From Wenxinia saemankumensis (lineage in GTDB: Bacteria; Pseudomonadota; Alphaproteobacteria; Rhodobacterales; Rhodobacteraceae), in assembly GCF_900141735.1 (NCBI RefSeq), contig NZ_FQYO01000007.1, positions 62,001 through 126,000 on the forward strand: a stretch of 64,000 nt of DNA, written 5' to 3'. The position numbers and the translations under genes were made by a program. This document shows positions 9,202-18,565 of the stretch, one piece after another (the first letter of the stretch is position 1; every line of letters begins with the position of its first letter). The notes under the pieces were generated by a model, which worked only from the letters and a program-made list of their open reading frames with translations, was not told the DNA's origin and did no database searches.

Positions 9202-10143
9202 TCAGCGCCGGGGCGGCGATCCCCGCCCGGCCCGGCCCTTCGCCAGCCCGGCCGCCCTGGCCCCGACCAGCCCGCCGAGCAGCACCAGGCCCGCCCCGAG
9301 AGCGAAGGTCGGGCCGGGGCGTTCGGCGAAGACGACCCAGCCGGCCAGCGTGGCGAACAGGATGGAGACATGCGAGACCGGCGACAGGACCGTCGCCCGG
9401 GTCGCCCGGTAGGCCCGCAGGAAGCAGATCTGCGCCACCTGCGCCAGGATCCCGATGGCGAGGATGACCCCCCAGGCTCCCGGCGCGAGCGGGGTCCAGA
9501 CGACGGCCGCCGGGATCGCGGTGAAGGCCGTCAGGCCGCCCGTGTAGAACAGCATCAGGACCATCGTCGTCTCGCCCCTCAGGGCCCGGGTCTGGATCGC
9601 GGCCATCGCGCCGAAGCCGACCCCCGCGAAGGCCGCGATCAGGCCCGGGACGGGCACCGGACCGAACCCGGCGCCCGGGGCGACGATCACACCGACGCCC
9701 GCCAGCGTCACCGCGAGGCCCAGCCATTGCGCCCGCACCACCCGCTCGCCCAGCAGCGCGACCGCGAGGCCCATCGCGACGAGGGGCCGGGTGAATCCGA
9801 TGGCGTTGACGATGGCGAGGGGCAGCAGGGTCAGGGCGCTGAAGGTGAGGGTCAGCGCGGCCGCGTTGCAGGCCACGCGGGCCGCGTTCCGCCAGGGCGC
9901 CCCCATCCGGGACAGCTCCGCCCGGCGGCGCCAGACCAGCGGCGCGATCAGGACGAGCCCGATCGCCGCGCGCAGGAAGACCAGCTGAAGGGCAGGGACC
10001 TCCGTCCCCGTCGCCTTGACGAGGACGTTGACGACCGTGACCAGCGTCATGTCCGCCAGCAGCCAGCCGATCCCCGCTGCGGGGTCGTCGCCGGGATCGG
10101 CCCTGTCCGCGGCCCCGTCCGCCCCTCCCGCCCGGGCGGTCAC
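9202..10143 (-). CDS. EamA/DMT-family transporter
   Basis: A 313-aa inner-membrane protein with about ten hydrophobic segments in two EamA repeats (repeat 1 from WLLADMTLVTVVNVLVKATG, repeat 2 from PGLIAAFAGVGFGAMAAIQT). The family exports or imports small metabolites; the substrate is unknown. GTG at 10143 overlaps the stop of the upstream PIG-L gene as GTGA, so it is the third gene of the minus-strand operon ROK regulator - PIG-L - EamA. By context it may move a product of the deacetylase pathway. Confidence 0.85.
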   Translation of the reverse strand: MTARAGGADGAADRADPGDDPAAGIGWLLADMTLVTVVNVLVKATGTEVPALQLVFLRAAIGLVLIAPLVWRRRAELSRMGAPWRNAARVACNAAALTLTFSALTLLPLAIVNAIGFTRPLVAMGLAVALLGERVVRAQWLGLAVTLAGVGVIVAPGAGFGPVPVPGLIAAFAGVGFGAMAAIQTRALRGETTMVLMLFYTGGLTAFTAIPAAVVWTPLAPGAWGVILAIGILAQVAQICFLRAYRATRATVLSPVSHVSILFATLAGWVVFAERPGPTFALGAGLVLLGGLVGARAAGLAKGRAGRGSPPRR

Positions 10144-12494
10144 GCCTCCTGCGCGAGGAGATTGGCCATCAGGCGGAACGCCCCCGGCACCATCCGGTCG
10201 AGCTGGTGGTGCAGGTTCAGGGCGACATGGCTGTGCCGCCCCCGGCCGATCCTGGCGGAGACGAGGGCCCCCTCGAGCGGCGCCTCTCCGGCATCGGACA
10301 TGGCGAGGAGCGGGCGATAGGCGTCGTCCCAGCTCGAGGCGAAGTAGAGGCCGCGCTCCTTGTCCCATCCCTGCCAGTCCGCCGGACCGATGGGGTTGGG
10401 GCGGCGCAGGATCGGGTGATCGGGCTCGAGGATCGTGACCTCGGCCGTCTCGTCCGTCACGCGCCAGCGCAGCGAGGGGGTGCCGACCGTCAGCGGCGCC
10501 GGCGGGATGCGATCCGGGTCCCAGCCCTGGTCGGGCCGCTGGTAGAGCGTCACCAGCGTTCCGCCCTCGCGCACGAATGCGTGCAGCCGCCCGATGGCGA
10601 GGGTGACGTCGGGCCGATTGGCCAGCGCGACGACGCCGACGATGATGGCGGTGAGACCCGACAGGTCCGTATCCGGCTGCAGGCGGTCGATGTCGGTGAC
10701 GTCCAGCCCCATCCGCCGCAGCCACAGGTCCGTGCGGTCGCTGCCGCCGCCGATCCACCCGATGCGCGCGCCCTCGGGCAGCGCGACGTCGAGGTGCAGC
10801 ACCCGGATCCCGGCCGGTGCGCGGCTGCGGATCGGACCAACATGCGGATGCTCGGTCACGCTCTCGCGGATCGCTGGGTGGCCGTCGACGCGCGGGACGA
10901 TCCGTACGAGCCCCGGCTCCGGCGCGGCGGGCGGCACGATCCGTGCCTCGGCCGCCCCTGGGTCGAACGACCATCCCTCGGGCAGATCGGCGCCGAGCGT
11001 CCCCGCCGCGTCGTGGGCGAAGACGATGGGCGGCGCGTCCGCAGCGCCGATCCGGCGCACGAAGGCGTCGGGCGCGGGGTCCAGGCGTGCGATCGGGGCG
11101 AGCTGCCACGGCCGCTCGAGATCCAGCGAGGCCGTCATCTCGCGGCCGTGGGCCGCGAAGGTCAGCGACGCGGCGAGGGGACCGTTCCCGCCGAGCGGCG
11201 ACCATCCCCCGGCGAAGGCGGGGCCGGGCGCCGCGTCCGTCGCGGCCTCCAGCCTGACCGGGCCCTCGCCGTGCGCGGAGATCCCCTCGGGCAGGCGGAG
11301 GGCGAGCCTCGGGGAGAGCGTGCCGGAGGCGAGCGGCGGCGCGAGGTCGAGGCGCAGCTCGGCCGTTCCGCCGGGGCGCATCTCGGGGACCGAGAGGGTC
11401 AGGCGCGGGGCGAGCCCCGTCGCCTCCAGCGCGGCGGCGGCGACCTGCCGGCGCTTCATCGCGACGCGGTGCCGGTTCGCGCGCCCAGTCCTCGGCTCGG
11501 CGCGCTGCAGCGCGGCGTCGGCGGCGGCGAGGGCCACGAGGATCGCGTCGCGGTCGGGAAAGACCGTGCGCGCGGCCTCGCAGGCGGCGTCCGCGTCGCG
11601 CAGGTCGGCGGACGCGGCCGTCTCGACCGCCGCGAGATCGGCGAGCGTCGCGGGCAGCCCCTCGCCGATCCGGCTCTCGGCCCCGCCGCCGACCCGGTGC
11701 AGCGGCCAGTCGAGGGCGGGGTTGTCGTGCCAGCGTCCCATTCCCTGGCTGGCATGGCGGCGGCGCGACCATTCCCCGATGCGCGAGAAATCCGCGCCCG
11801 TCGCCGCCTCGCGCCCGGCGACCCGCTCGCGCAGGGTGGCCTCCGGCGGCGGCACCTCGTCGTCATAGGTCCCCCCGCCACCGCTCCAGGCCGGCAGGTA
11901 GTGCCGCGCGACGGTCCAGGGATCGGCCCCGGTCCGGTGATCCGGATCGGCGGCGAGGCGGATGGCGGTCTCCGCGGCGCGGGTCATGGCGCGGTGGTGG
12001 CCGTGCTGGCCCGGCACGTCGAGGAAGGTCGGCAGCACGATGTCCGGCCGCTCGCGCCGGATCGCGTCGACCAGCCGCCCGACGACGAGGTTCTCGCCCC
12101 ACCGCGCGAAGGTGTCGTCGCCGTCCTTAGAGAAGCCGAAATCGTGGACGGGATCGTCGGGGCCGAAGCCGAGCCAGGCGATGTCGCAATCGAGGACGCG
12201 CGCGGCCTCCTCCATCTCGCGGCTGCGCAGCAGGCCGAGGGCCCGGCCGCGTTCGGGGCCGATCACGTTCTGCCCGCCCTCGCCCCGGGTGGAGCAGGCG
12301 ACGACGACCCGCATCCCCCGGCCGAAGCGGAGCCAGGCCAGCAGGCCGCTATGCTCGTCGTCGGGATGGGCGCCGGTATTCATCATCGTCAGCACCGAGC
12401 CGAGGCGCGACAGCGCGCGATGCAGCCGCAGCAGCGCCGGATCCCCCTCGTCGCGGGCGAGGCGGCCTTGGGGGCTGTCCAAGCGGTCGGTCAT
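10140..12494 (-). CDS. Large cytoplasmic PIG-L family deacetylase
   Basis: A 784-aa protein without signal peptide. The N-terminal 250 residues are a PIG-L/LmbE domain with the zinc and catalytic motif AHPDDE at 42-47 and the second metal motif GQHGHHRA near 158. The family (MshB, BshB, PIG-L) removes acyl groups from N-acyl-glucosamine conjugates. After a helical and beta-sandwich middle, the last 240 residues form a glutamine-amidotransferase/ThuA-like fold (GWIGGGSDRTD, then HAFVREGGTLVTLYQRP). The same architecture is seen in the Tat-exported protein at 20704-23205. Its ATG overlaps the ROK regulator stop (ATGA). A divergent sugar importer lies on the other side. Confidence 0.85.
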   Translation of the reverse strand: MTDRLDSPQGRLARDEGDPALLRLHRALSRLGSVLTMMNTGAHPDDEHSGLLAWLRFGRGMRVVVACSTRGEGGQNVIGPERGRALGLLRSREMEEAARVLDCDIAWLGFGPDDPVHDFGFSKDGDDTFARWGENLVVGRLVDAIRRERPDIVLPTFLDVPGQHGHHRAMTRAAETAIRLAADPDHRTGADPWTVARHYLPAWSGGGGTYDDEVPPPEATLRERVAGREAATGADFSRIGEWSRRRHASQGMGRWHDNPALDWPLHRVGGGAESRIGEGLPATLADLAAVETAASADLRDADAACEAARTVFPDRDAILVALAAADAALQRAEPRTGRANRHRVAMKRRQVAAAALEATGLAPRLTLSVPEMRPGGTAELRLDLAPPLASGTLSPRLALRLPEGISAHGEGPVRLEAATDAAPGPAFAGGWSPLGGNGPLAASLTFAAHGREMTASLDLERPWQLAPIARLDPAPDAFVRRIGAADAPPIVFAHDAAGTLGADLPEGWSFDPGAAEARIVPPAAPEPGLVRIVPRVDGHPAIRESVTEHPHVGPIRSRAPAGIRVLHLDVALPEGARIGWIGGGSDRTDLWLRRMGLDVTDIDRLQPDTDLSGLTAIIVGVVALANRPDVTLAIGRLHAFVREGGTLVTLYQRPDQGWDPDRIPPAPLTVGTPSLRWRVTDETAEVTILEPDHPILRRPNPIGPADWQGWDKERGLYFASSWDDAYRPLLAMSDAGEAPLEGALVSARIGRGRHSHVALNLHHQLDRMVPGAFRLMANLLAQEA

Positions 12495-13648
12495 CTGGGC
12501 GGCTCCGTGGGTTCGGTCCGGGGGGGCGACACCTCGCTGAGTTCGAGGCGCGGGGTGATCGCGTCGTGCATGGGCAGGGCCGCCGCGCCGATGGCGGCGG
12601 CGAAGACGCCACTCTGCCCGCGCATCACCCTCGGCAGGGTCCGGTCGCTGCGCCGCGAGACGCTGGTGCCAAGCCGGAGACGCGAGATGATCGCGTCCAG
12701 CCAGTCCGGGGCGAGCCCGCCGGCCAGCACGATGGTCTGGGGGTCGAGCACGTTCTCGAGGATCGAGATGACGGGGCCGAGATGCGCCGCCGCCTCGTCG
12801 AGCCAGGCGGAGAGGACCGGATCGGCGTCCGGATGGGCGGTGTCGAGCTCTGCCAGGTCGCCCGACCGGCCGGCCGCCAGCAGGCTTTCGCGCAGCGCGT
12901 GGGTCGAGGCGTAGCGCTCGAGGCAGCCGTTCTGGCCGCAGGGGCAGGGCCGGCCCCCGGGGGCGGCGACGACGTGGCCGATCTCGCCGGCATTGCCGTA
13001 GGCCCCCCGCATCAGTGCCCCGGAGGAGATCACGCCGAGACCGATGCCGGTTCCGAAATAGATCACCCCGAACTGCGACAGGTGGAGGTGATCGCCGAGC
13101 AGCGTCTCGCCGATCGCGACGGCGTTCGCGTCGTTCTCGACCACGACCGGGGCGCCGAGGCGCGCGGTCAGCTCGGCGGCCGCGTCCAGCCCGGCCCAGC
13201 CGGGCAGCGTCGTGGGGCCGACGCTGGAGAAGCCCTCGATCTCGAACGGGCCGGGCATGACCACGCCGATCCCCATCAGCCGGCCCTGCTGGTCGGTCGA
13301 GAGCTCTCTCACCAGCGTCTCGATCCGGGGCAGGGCGGCCCCGGGGGACATGTCCGCGACGTCGACCGAGCTCTGCCGCCGGATCTGCCCGGCGAGGTCG
13401 ACGACGACGGCGGTCATCCGGGTCACCGCCAGCTCCATGCCGATGGTGAAGGCACCGTCGGGATTGATCTCGTAGTCGAGGGGCGGCTGGCCGCGTCCCG
13501 CGGCGCTGCGGCGCCCGGCGGCGCGGATCAGCCCCTCTCCGATGAGCTCGTCGAGGATGTTGGTCACCGATTGCGGCGTCAGCTGGCAGAGCCGCGCGAT
13601 CTCGAGCCGGCCGGTCCGCCCGTGCCGGCGCATGAGGTCGAGCACCAC
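12491..13648 (-). CDS. ROK-family transcriptional regulator
   Basis: A 385-aa protein with an N-terminal winged helix (RTGRLEIARLCQLTPQSVTN) and a ROK sugar-binding/kinase-like domain: ENDANAVAIGE, the GAYGNAGEIGHVV histidine motif and zinc motif CPCGQNGCLE. It probably senses the sugar taken up by the divergent importer and represses both directions. The listed start is the first conventional one (GTG 13648), but this removes the conserved helix NREHNRR that precedes the HTH in ROK regulators. The frame is open back to a TAA with no ATG, GTG or TTG. CTG at 13723, with GAGG eight bases upstream, is the likely true start, giving 410 aa. Confidence 0.85.
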   Translation of the reverse strand: MVLDLMRRHGRTGRLEIARLCQLTPQSVTNILDELIGEGLIRAAGRRSAAGRGQPPLDYEINPDGAFTIGMELAVTRMTAVVVDLAGQIRRQSSVDVADMSPGAALPRIETLVRELSTDQQGRLMGIGVVMPGPFEIEGFSSVGPTTLPGWAGLDAAAELTARLGAPVVVENDANAVAIGETLLGDHLHLSQFGVIYFGTGIGLGVISSGALMRGAYGNAGEIGHVVAAPGGRPCPCGQNGCLERYASTHALRESLLAAGRSGDLAELDTAHPDADPVLSAWLDEAAAHLGPVISILENVLDPQTIVLAGGLAPDWLDAIISRLRLGTSVSRRSDRTLPRVMRGQSGVFAAAIGAAALPMHDAITPRLELSEVSPPRTEPTEPPR

Positions 13649-13783
13649 GCGCCGGTTGTGCTCGCGGTTGCGGCCCGGGTTCTTGCCCCGGGGAGTCGGG
13701 CGGGAGGTGTCCTTGGGGGTCAGGATCTGATCCTCGGCAGGCAGGCGTCGTGCATGTCCCCGGAAGGGTGGAACGCGGAAAAG

Positions 13784-13803
13784 AATAAAACAAGATATTT
13801 ATT
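13784..13803. promoter_or_regulatory. AT-rich palindrome in divergent ROK/importer region, probable operator
   Basis: AATAAA-N8-TTTATT lies in a short AT-rich island between the ROK regulator and the divergent binding-protein gene. ROK repressors such as NagC and XylR bind AT-rich inverted repeats of this kind. Its position suits control of both operons. Confidence 0.5.
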
Positions 13804-13923
13804 GTATTGACTCGAATCGACCTCTTCTTCCATGCTTGGCGAACGACGGACCGCCCCCCGAATGGCGGCGACGCTTCCAGCCGGCACCTGCAAGAAGTGC
13901 CGCTTTTCCCAACGGAGGACCCC

Positions 13924-15165
13924 ATGACCAGATTGCACCTGTTGGCCGGTGCCTCGGCCCTCGCCTGCTTCGCCGGATCGGCGCAGGCCGTCGAGATCGA
14001 TTACTGGCAGTACATCTACGACACCCGCGTCGAGGCGATGGACCAGCTCATCGCCGCCTTCGAGGAGGCGAACCCGGACATCACCGTCAACCAGGTGACG
14101 TTCCCCTATGCCGACTACCAGACCCGGATCGTCGCCGCGAACATGGCGGGGCAGGGCCCCGACGTGATGCAGCTCTTCTACGGCTGGGCCGACAAGTTCA
14201 TCGAGGGCGGGCTGATCCAGCCGCTCCCCGAGGACGTGTTCCCGCCCGAGCAGATCGAGGAAGAGTTCTTTCCCATCGTCTCGGCGATGAGCCGCGACGG
14301 CCAGTATTACGGCCTGCCGACGGCCGTCCGCTCGCTCGCGCTGTTCTGGAACAAGGACCTCTTCGCCGAGGCCGGCATCGAGGGTCCGCCCGAGACGCTG
14401 GACGAACTGGTCGAGATCGGCCAGCAGCTGACCCAGACGAACGACGCCGGCAATTTCGAGGTCGTCGGCATGACGCTCGACATGGCCGGGCAGGACCACC
14501 AGTGGTGGCGCGAGGTGCTGGTGCGGCAGATGGGCGGCGAGCCCTATTCCGAGGATTATTCCGAGGTCACCTACGACGACGAGGCCGGGACCGAGGCGCT
14601 GCAGTTCTACACCGACCTCGCCACGGTCCACGGTATCGGCACGCCCGGCTTCATGGACGAGGGGCAGGCCGCGTTCCGCGCCGGCCGCGCCGCGATGACG
14701 ATCGACGGCACTTTCCGCCTCGGCTCGTTCTCGTCGATCGAGGATTTCGAATGGGGCGTGGCCGAGCTTCCGGCCAATGCCGAGGGCGTCCAGTCGAACT
14801 ATGCCAGCTATTTCGCAAACGCGATCGGCTCCGGCGCCGAGGGCGAGGAATACGACGCGGCGGTGAAGTTCCTCGAATACATCTCCTCGGAGGAGGCTAT
14901 GGCCGTCTGGCTGGACGTGGTGGGCGAGCTGCCCGCCCGCCGGGCCGCCGCGATGACGGACGAGAACATGGCCGACCCGATCTACGGGCCCTTCCTCGCC
15001 GCGCTGCCCTACGCCCACACGACGCTCTTCGTCGACGAGGCCGCCCAGCGGCAGGTCGCGATCGACATGACGAACCGTGTCCTGCTCGAGGGGCAGTCCC
15101 CCGAGGACTCGATCGCCGAGGCGGCCGAGGAGGAGCAGGAGATCATCGACGACGCCCGCGACTGA
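13924..15165 (+). CDS. Sugar ABC transporter substrate-binding protein, family 1
   Basis: A 413-aa periplasmic protein with signal peptide MTRLHLLAGASALACFAGSA (cleavage near AQA-VE). It is a typical SBP_bac_1 protein, with a sugar-facing WADKFIEGGLIQPL region, LFWNKDLFAEAGIEGPPETL and AFRAGRAAMTIDGTFRLG. ATG 13924 has CGGAGGA upstream; the longer frame from TTG 13807 overlaps the promoter region. It is first in a seven-gene operon with permeases, lyase, ATPase, ROK kinase and deacetylase, so the ligand is probably the conjugate that those enzymes process (inference). A strong hairpin follows at 15182. Confidence 0.9.
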   Translation: MTRLHLLAGASALACFAGSAQAVEIDYWQYIYDTRVEAMDQLIAAFEEANPDITVNQVTFPYADYQTRIVAANMAGQGPDVMQLFYGWADKFIEGGLIQPLPEDVFPPEQIEEEFFPIVSAMSRDGQYYGLPTAVRSLALFWNKDLFAEAGIEGPPETLDELVEIGQQLTQTNDAGNFEVVGMTLDMAGQDHQWWREVLVRQMGGEPYSEDYSEVTYDDEAGTEALQFYTDLATVHGIGTPGFMDEGQAAFRAGRAAMTIDGTFRLGSFSSIEDFEWGVAELPANAEGVQSNYASYFANAIGSGAEGEEYDAAVKFLEYISSEEAMAVWLDVVGELPARRAAAMTDENMADPIYGPFLAALPYAHTTLFVDEAAQRQVAIDMTNRVLLEGQSPEDSIAEAAEEEQEIIDDARD

Positions 15166-15181
15166 CGCGCACGTCCGAGAT

Positions 15182-15213
15182 GGCGCCGCCCCGCAACTCC
15201 CCGGGGCGGCGCC
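15182..15213 (+). other. Strong hairpin after the binding-protein gene
   Basis: A perfect 12-bp stem, GGCGCCGCCCCG with CGGGGCGGCGCC, around an eight-base loop, 16 bases after the stop. It sits inside the operon rather than at its end, so it is probably an mRNA-stability or attenuation element that raises binding-protein levels. Confidence 0.6.
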
Positions 15214-15270
15214 GCGTCCAACCGGTCGGGCCGGCCCGGGCGGGCACGACCGATCAAGCCGAGAGGGGCG

Positions 15271-16209
15271 ATGACCCATCCGACCGACCATGACACGGTG
15301 CCGACCCGGCCGCTGATGAACCAGCCTCGGCTGTCGATGCGCATGCGCAGCGCGGTCTGGGTCTGGACCTTCCTCGCGGTGCCGCTCGTCTTCTACGTCG
15401 TCATCCGCTTCTACCCGACCTTCAACGCGTTCTGGCTGTCGCTGACGGACTGGGACCTGATGTCGGATGCCGAGTTCATCGGCCTCGAGAACTACCGCGA
15501 CATGTTCGCGGACGACGATTTCTGGAAGACCTTCTGGAACACGTTCGAATACCTGATCTACGGCACGCCCACGTCGCTCGTGATCGCGTTCGTCATCGCC
15601 TACTACCTCGACAAGGTCCGCTTCGCGCACAACTTCCTGCGCGCGCTCTACTTCATGCCCTACATCACGACCGCTGCGGCGATGGCCTGGGTCTGGCGCT
15701 GGTTCTACCAGCCCGCGCCGACCGGCCTCATCAACGGCGTGCTGGGCGAGGCGGGGATCGGCCAGATCGAGTTCCTGAAATCGACCACCTGGGCGCTGCC
15801 CTCGATCATGGTCACCGCGATCTGGGCGGGCCTCGGCTTTCAGATCATCATCTTCATGGCGGGGCTGCGCGCCATTCCCGACACCTATTACGAGGCGGCC
15901 CGGATGGACGGCCTCGGCGAATGGGCGATCCTGCGCAAGATCACGCTTCCGCTGCTCAAGCCGACGATGGTCTTCCTCGTCGTCTTCATCTCCATCGCGT
16001 TCCTGCGGATCTTCGACCAGGTCTACAACATGACGACCAACGATCCCGGAGGGCCGCTCGGATCGACCGAGCCGCTGGTGCTGATGATCTACCAGACGGC
16101 CTTCTCGTCCTACGACATGGGCCAGGCGGCGGCACAGACGGTGGTGCTGTTCACCATCCTGCTCGTCGTGTCGCTGCTGCAGCTCTGGGTGCTGAGGGAG
16201 CGGACATGA
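15271..16209 (+). CDS. Sugar ABC transporter permease (MalF/UgpA-like)
   Basis: A 312-aa permease with about six membrane helices (first WVWTFLAVPLVFYVVIRF) and the MalF-type EAA loop YEAARMDGLGEWAILRKITL. GAGAGGGG precedes ATG 15271. It forms the channel with the next gene, whose start overlaps this stop (ATGA). Confidence 0.9.
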   Translation: MTHPTDHDTVPTRPLMNQPRLSMRMRSAVWVWTFLAVPLVFYVVIRFYPTFNAFWLSLTDWDLMSDAEFIGLENYRDMFADDDFWKTFWNTFEYLIYGTPTSLVIAFVIAYYLDKVRFAHNFLRALYFMPYITTAAAMAWVWRWFYQPAPTGLINGVLGEAGIGQIEFLKSTTWALPSIMVTAIWAGLGFQIIIFMAGLRAIPDTYYEAARMDGLGEWAILRKITLPLLKPTMVFLVVFISIAFLRIFDQVYNMTTNDPGGPLGSTEPLVLMIYQTAFSSYDMGQAAAQTVVLFTILLVVSLLQLWVLRERT

Positions 16210-17057
16210 CCGCCACTGCCGACATCCGCGAGCGCCGGATGCGCGACATCCGCCCGGGCCGGATCATCCGCTGGACAATCCTGTTCATCGGCGGTGTGCT
16301 GATGGTGACGCCGCTGCTCTACATGTTCTCGACCTCGCTCAAGACGCCGGGCCAGATCTACGACCTGCGGCTGATCCCGGCGGCGCCTACGCTGGCGAAC
16401 TACGTCGAGGTGCTGTCGGAGGGCGAGTTCCCGCGCTGGTTCCTCAACTCCTCCATCGTGGCGATCGTGGTGACGGCGTCGAACCTCTTCTTCGACAGCC
16501 TCGTCGGCTACACTCTGGCCAAGTTCCGCTTCCGCGGGCGGCGGCTGATCTTCATCGCGATCCTGTCGACGCTGATGATCCCGACCGAGATGCTGGTGAT
16601 CCCGTGGTACCTGATGAGCGCCCAGTTCGGCTGGCTCGACACCTACTGGGGCATCATGTTCCCCGGCATGACGACCGCCTTCGGCACCTTCCTGATGAAG
16701 CAGTTCTTCGAGACGGTGCCCGACGACTTCCTCGAGGCGGCGCGGATCGACGGCATGAACGAGTTCACCATCTGGTGGAAGATCGCGATGCCGCTGGTGA
16801 CGCCCGCGCTGTCCGCCCTCGCCATCTTCACCTTCCTCGGCAACTGGACGGCGTTCTTCTGGCCGCTGATCGTGACCACCTCGAAGGAGCTCTACACCCT
16901 GCCCATCGGCCTCACGAGCTTCGCCGTCGAGCAGGCGATCCGGTGGGAGATGATCATGACCGGCGCGGCGCTGGCGACGATCCCGACGCTGCTCGTGTTC
17001 CTCGCCCTGCAGCGCTACATCGTGCGCGGCGTCATGCTGGCGGGGCTGAAGGGATGA
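16206..17057 (+). CDS. Sugar ABC transporter permease (MalG/UgpE-like)
   Basis: A 283-aa permease with the EAA loop LEAARIDGMNEFTIWWKIAM followed by PLVTPALSALAIFTFL and a typical C-terminus (FLALQRYIVRGVMLAGLKG). It pairs with the preceding permease. Both of its ends overlap neighbouring genes by four bases (ATGA), so the whole stretch is translationally coupled. Confidence 0.9.
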   Translation: MTATADIRERRMRDIRPGRIIRWTILFIGGVLMVTPLLYMFSTSLKTPGQIYDLRLIPAAPTLANYVEVLSEGEFPRWFLNSSIVAIVVTASNLFFDSLVGYTLAKFRFRGRRLIFIAILSTLMIPTEMLVIPWYLMSAQFGWLDTYWGIMFPGMTTAFGTFLMKQFFETVPDDFLEAARIDGMNEFTIWWKIAMPLVTPALSALAIFTFLGNWTAFFWPLIVTTSKELYTLPIGLTSFAVEQAIRWEMIMTGAALATIPTLLVFLALQRYIVRGVMLAGLKG

Positions 17058-18565
17058 GCCTTTCCGATCCCCGCGCGACAGACGAGACGCGCTTTCCCGA
17101 CCCGGTCTACCGCGACACGGTGCTGGCGCCGCTCTTCGACGGGGCGCGCGCGCACCATGTCGACGGCTTCCGCCGCATCGACCGGGCGCATCTGGTGATG
17201 CTGGCCGAGACGGGCATCGTGACGCCCGGAACCGCCGCCGCCATCGCCGGCGCACTGGAGGCGATCGACAGCGAGGTGGACCCGGCCGGCCTGACCTATA
17301 CCGGCGAGGTCGAGGACTGGTTCTTCCTCGTCGAGGCCGAGCTGAAGAAGCGCGTCGGTCCCGACACGGGCGGCTGGCTGCATACCGGCCGCTCGCGCAA
17401 CGACATCGACCACACGCTCTTCAAGATGTCGCTGAAGGCGCATCTGGACCGCCTGATGGCGCAGGCGCGCGCCGTTCTGGCCGCGCTGATCGGCACCGCC
17501 CGGCGCGAGCGCGGCACGATCATCGTCGCCTATACCCACGGCCAGCCCGCGCAGCCGACGACCCTCGGACATTACCTCGGCGCCGCCATCGAGGTGCTGA
17601 TCCGCGACATCGAACGGCTGGAGACGGCGCGCGCGACCTGCGACCTCTGCTCGATGGGCGCAGCGGCGATCACGACGACCGGCTTTCCCATCGACCGGGC
17701 CCGGATGGCGCATCTGCTCGGCTTCGCGGCGCCGCAGCGGAACTCCTATTCCTGCATCGCCGCCGTCGACTACACGACGGGCGCCTATTCCGCCGTCGAG
17801 CTGCTGTTCCTGCATCTCGGGCGGCTGATCCAGGACTTCCAGACCTGGTCGTCCTTCGAGGTCGGGCAGCTCTACGTGCCGAACGCCTTCGTCCAGATCT
17901 CGTCGATCATGCCGCAGAAGCGCAATCCCGTGCCCATCGAGCACATGCGCCACCTCGCCAGCCAGACGATGGGCCGGGCCCGGACGATGCGGGACATCAT
18001 GCACAACACGCCGTTCACCGACATGAACGACAGCGAGGGCGAGAGCCATTCGGCGGGCTACGAGGCCTTTGCCAGCGGGGGCCGGGTGCTGGAACTGCTC
18101 GCCGCCTTCGTCGCCGCCATGCGGATCGACCCCGCGAAGGTCGACCGCAACATCCGCCGGTCCTGCATCACGATCACCGAACTCGCCGATACCGTGGTCC
18201 GGCGCGAGGGCCTGTCCTTCCGGCAGGCGCACGAGATCGCCGCCGCCACCGCCCGCGCCGTGGTGGCGGAGGAGTCGGACCTGCCCTCGGGCTACGCCGC
18301 CTTCACCGCCGCCTTCGAGCAGGCGACGGGCCGCGCGCCCGGCATGGACGAGGCCGCGTTCCGCGAGGCGGCCTCGCCCGAGCATTTCGTCGCCGTGCGG
18401 GACCGCTTCGGCGGCCCGGCGACCGGACCGATGGACGAGGCGCTGGGCGCCTACGACGCCGCGCTCGCCGGCTTCTCGGCCCGCGCAGACGCCATCGCCG
18501 CCCGCGAGGCGGACGCGGCGGCCGAGCTCGACACAACCTTTCGCGCCCTTTCGGAGGCCCGCTGA
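17054..18565 (+). CDS. Argininosuccinate-lyase-like enzyme of the fumarase/aspartase superfamily
   Basis: A 503-aa protein with the three superfamily regions: TGRSRNDID (ASL-type S-R-N substrate contact), YTHGQPAQPTTLG (Thr-His) and the signature SSIMPQKRNP with the catalytic-loop serine. True argininosuccinate lyases usually have a TGRSRNDQ-like motif, KKNPD after the signature and about 460 aa. Here the Asp after NP is Val and about 40 residues are added, so arginine synthesis is unlikely. The superfamily beta-eliminates fumarate from C-N or C-O linked succinyl groups. It is coupled between permease and ATPase genes of a sugar importer, so it probably cleaves the imported compound into fumarate plus an amine or alcohol (inference). 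Confidence 0.75.
   Translation: MSLSDPRATDETRFPDPVYRDTVLAPLFDGARAHHVDGFRRIDRAHLVMLAETGIVTPGTAAAIAGALEAIDSEVDPAGLTYTGEVEDWFFLVEAELKKRVGPDTGGWLHTGRSRNDIDHTLFKMSLKAHLDRLMAQARAVLAALIGTARRERGTIIVAYTHGQPAQPTTLGHYLGAAIEVLIRDIERLETARATCDLCSMGAAAITTTGFPIDRARMAHLLGFAAPQRNSYSCIAAVDYTTGAYSAVELLFLHLGRLIQDFQTWSSFEVGQLYVPNAFVQISSIMPQKRNPVPIEHMRHLASQTMGRARTMRDIMHNTPFTDMNDSEGESHSAGYEAFASGGRVLELLAAFVAAMRIDPAKVDRNIRRSCITITELADTVVRREGLSFRQAHEIAAATARAVVAEESDLPSGYAAFTAAFEQATGRAPGMDEAAFREAASPEHFVAVRDRFGGPATGPMDEALGAYDAALAGFSARADAIAAREADAAAELDTTFRALSEAR

Noticed and set aside
17054-18565. Calling the lyase argH (arginine biosynthesis)
   Set aside because: It lies inside a sugar-importer operon, is about 40 residues longer than ArgH, and differs at ASL-specific positions (Ile after RSRND, no Asp after the MPQKRNP signature).
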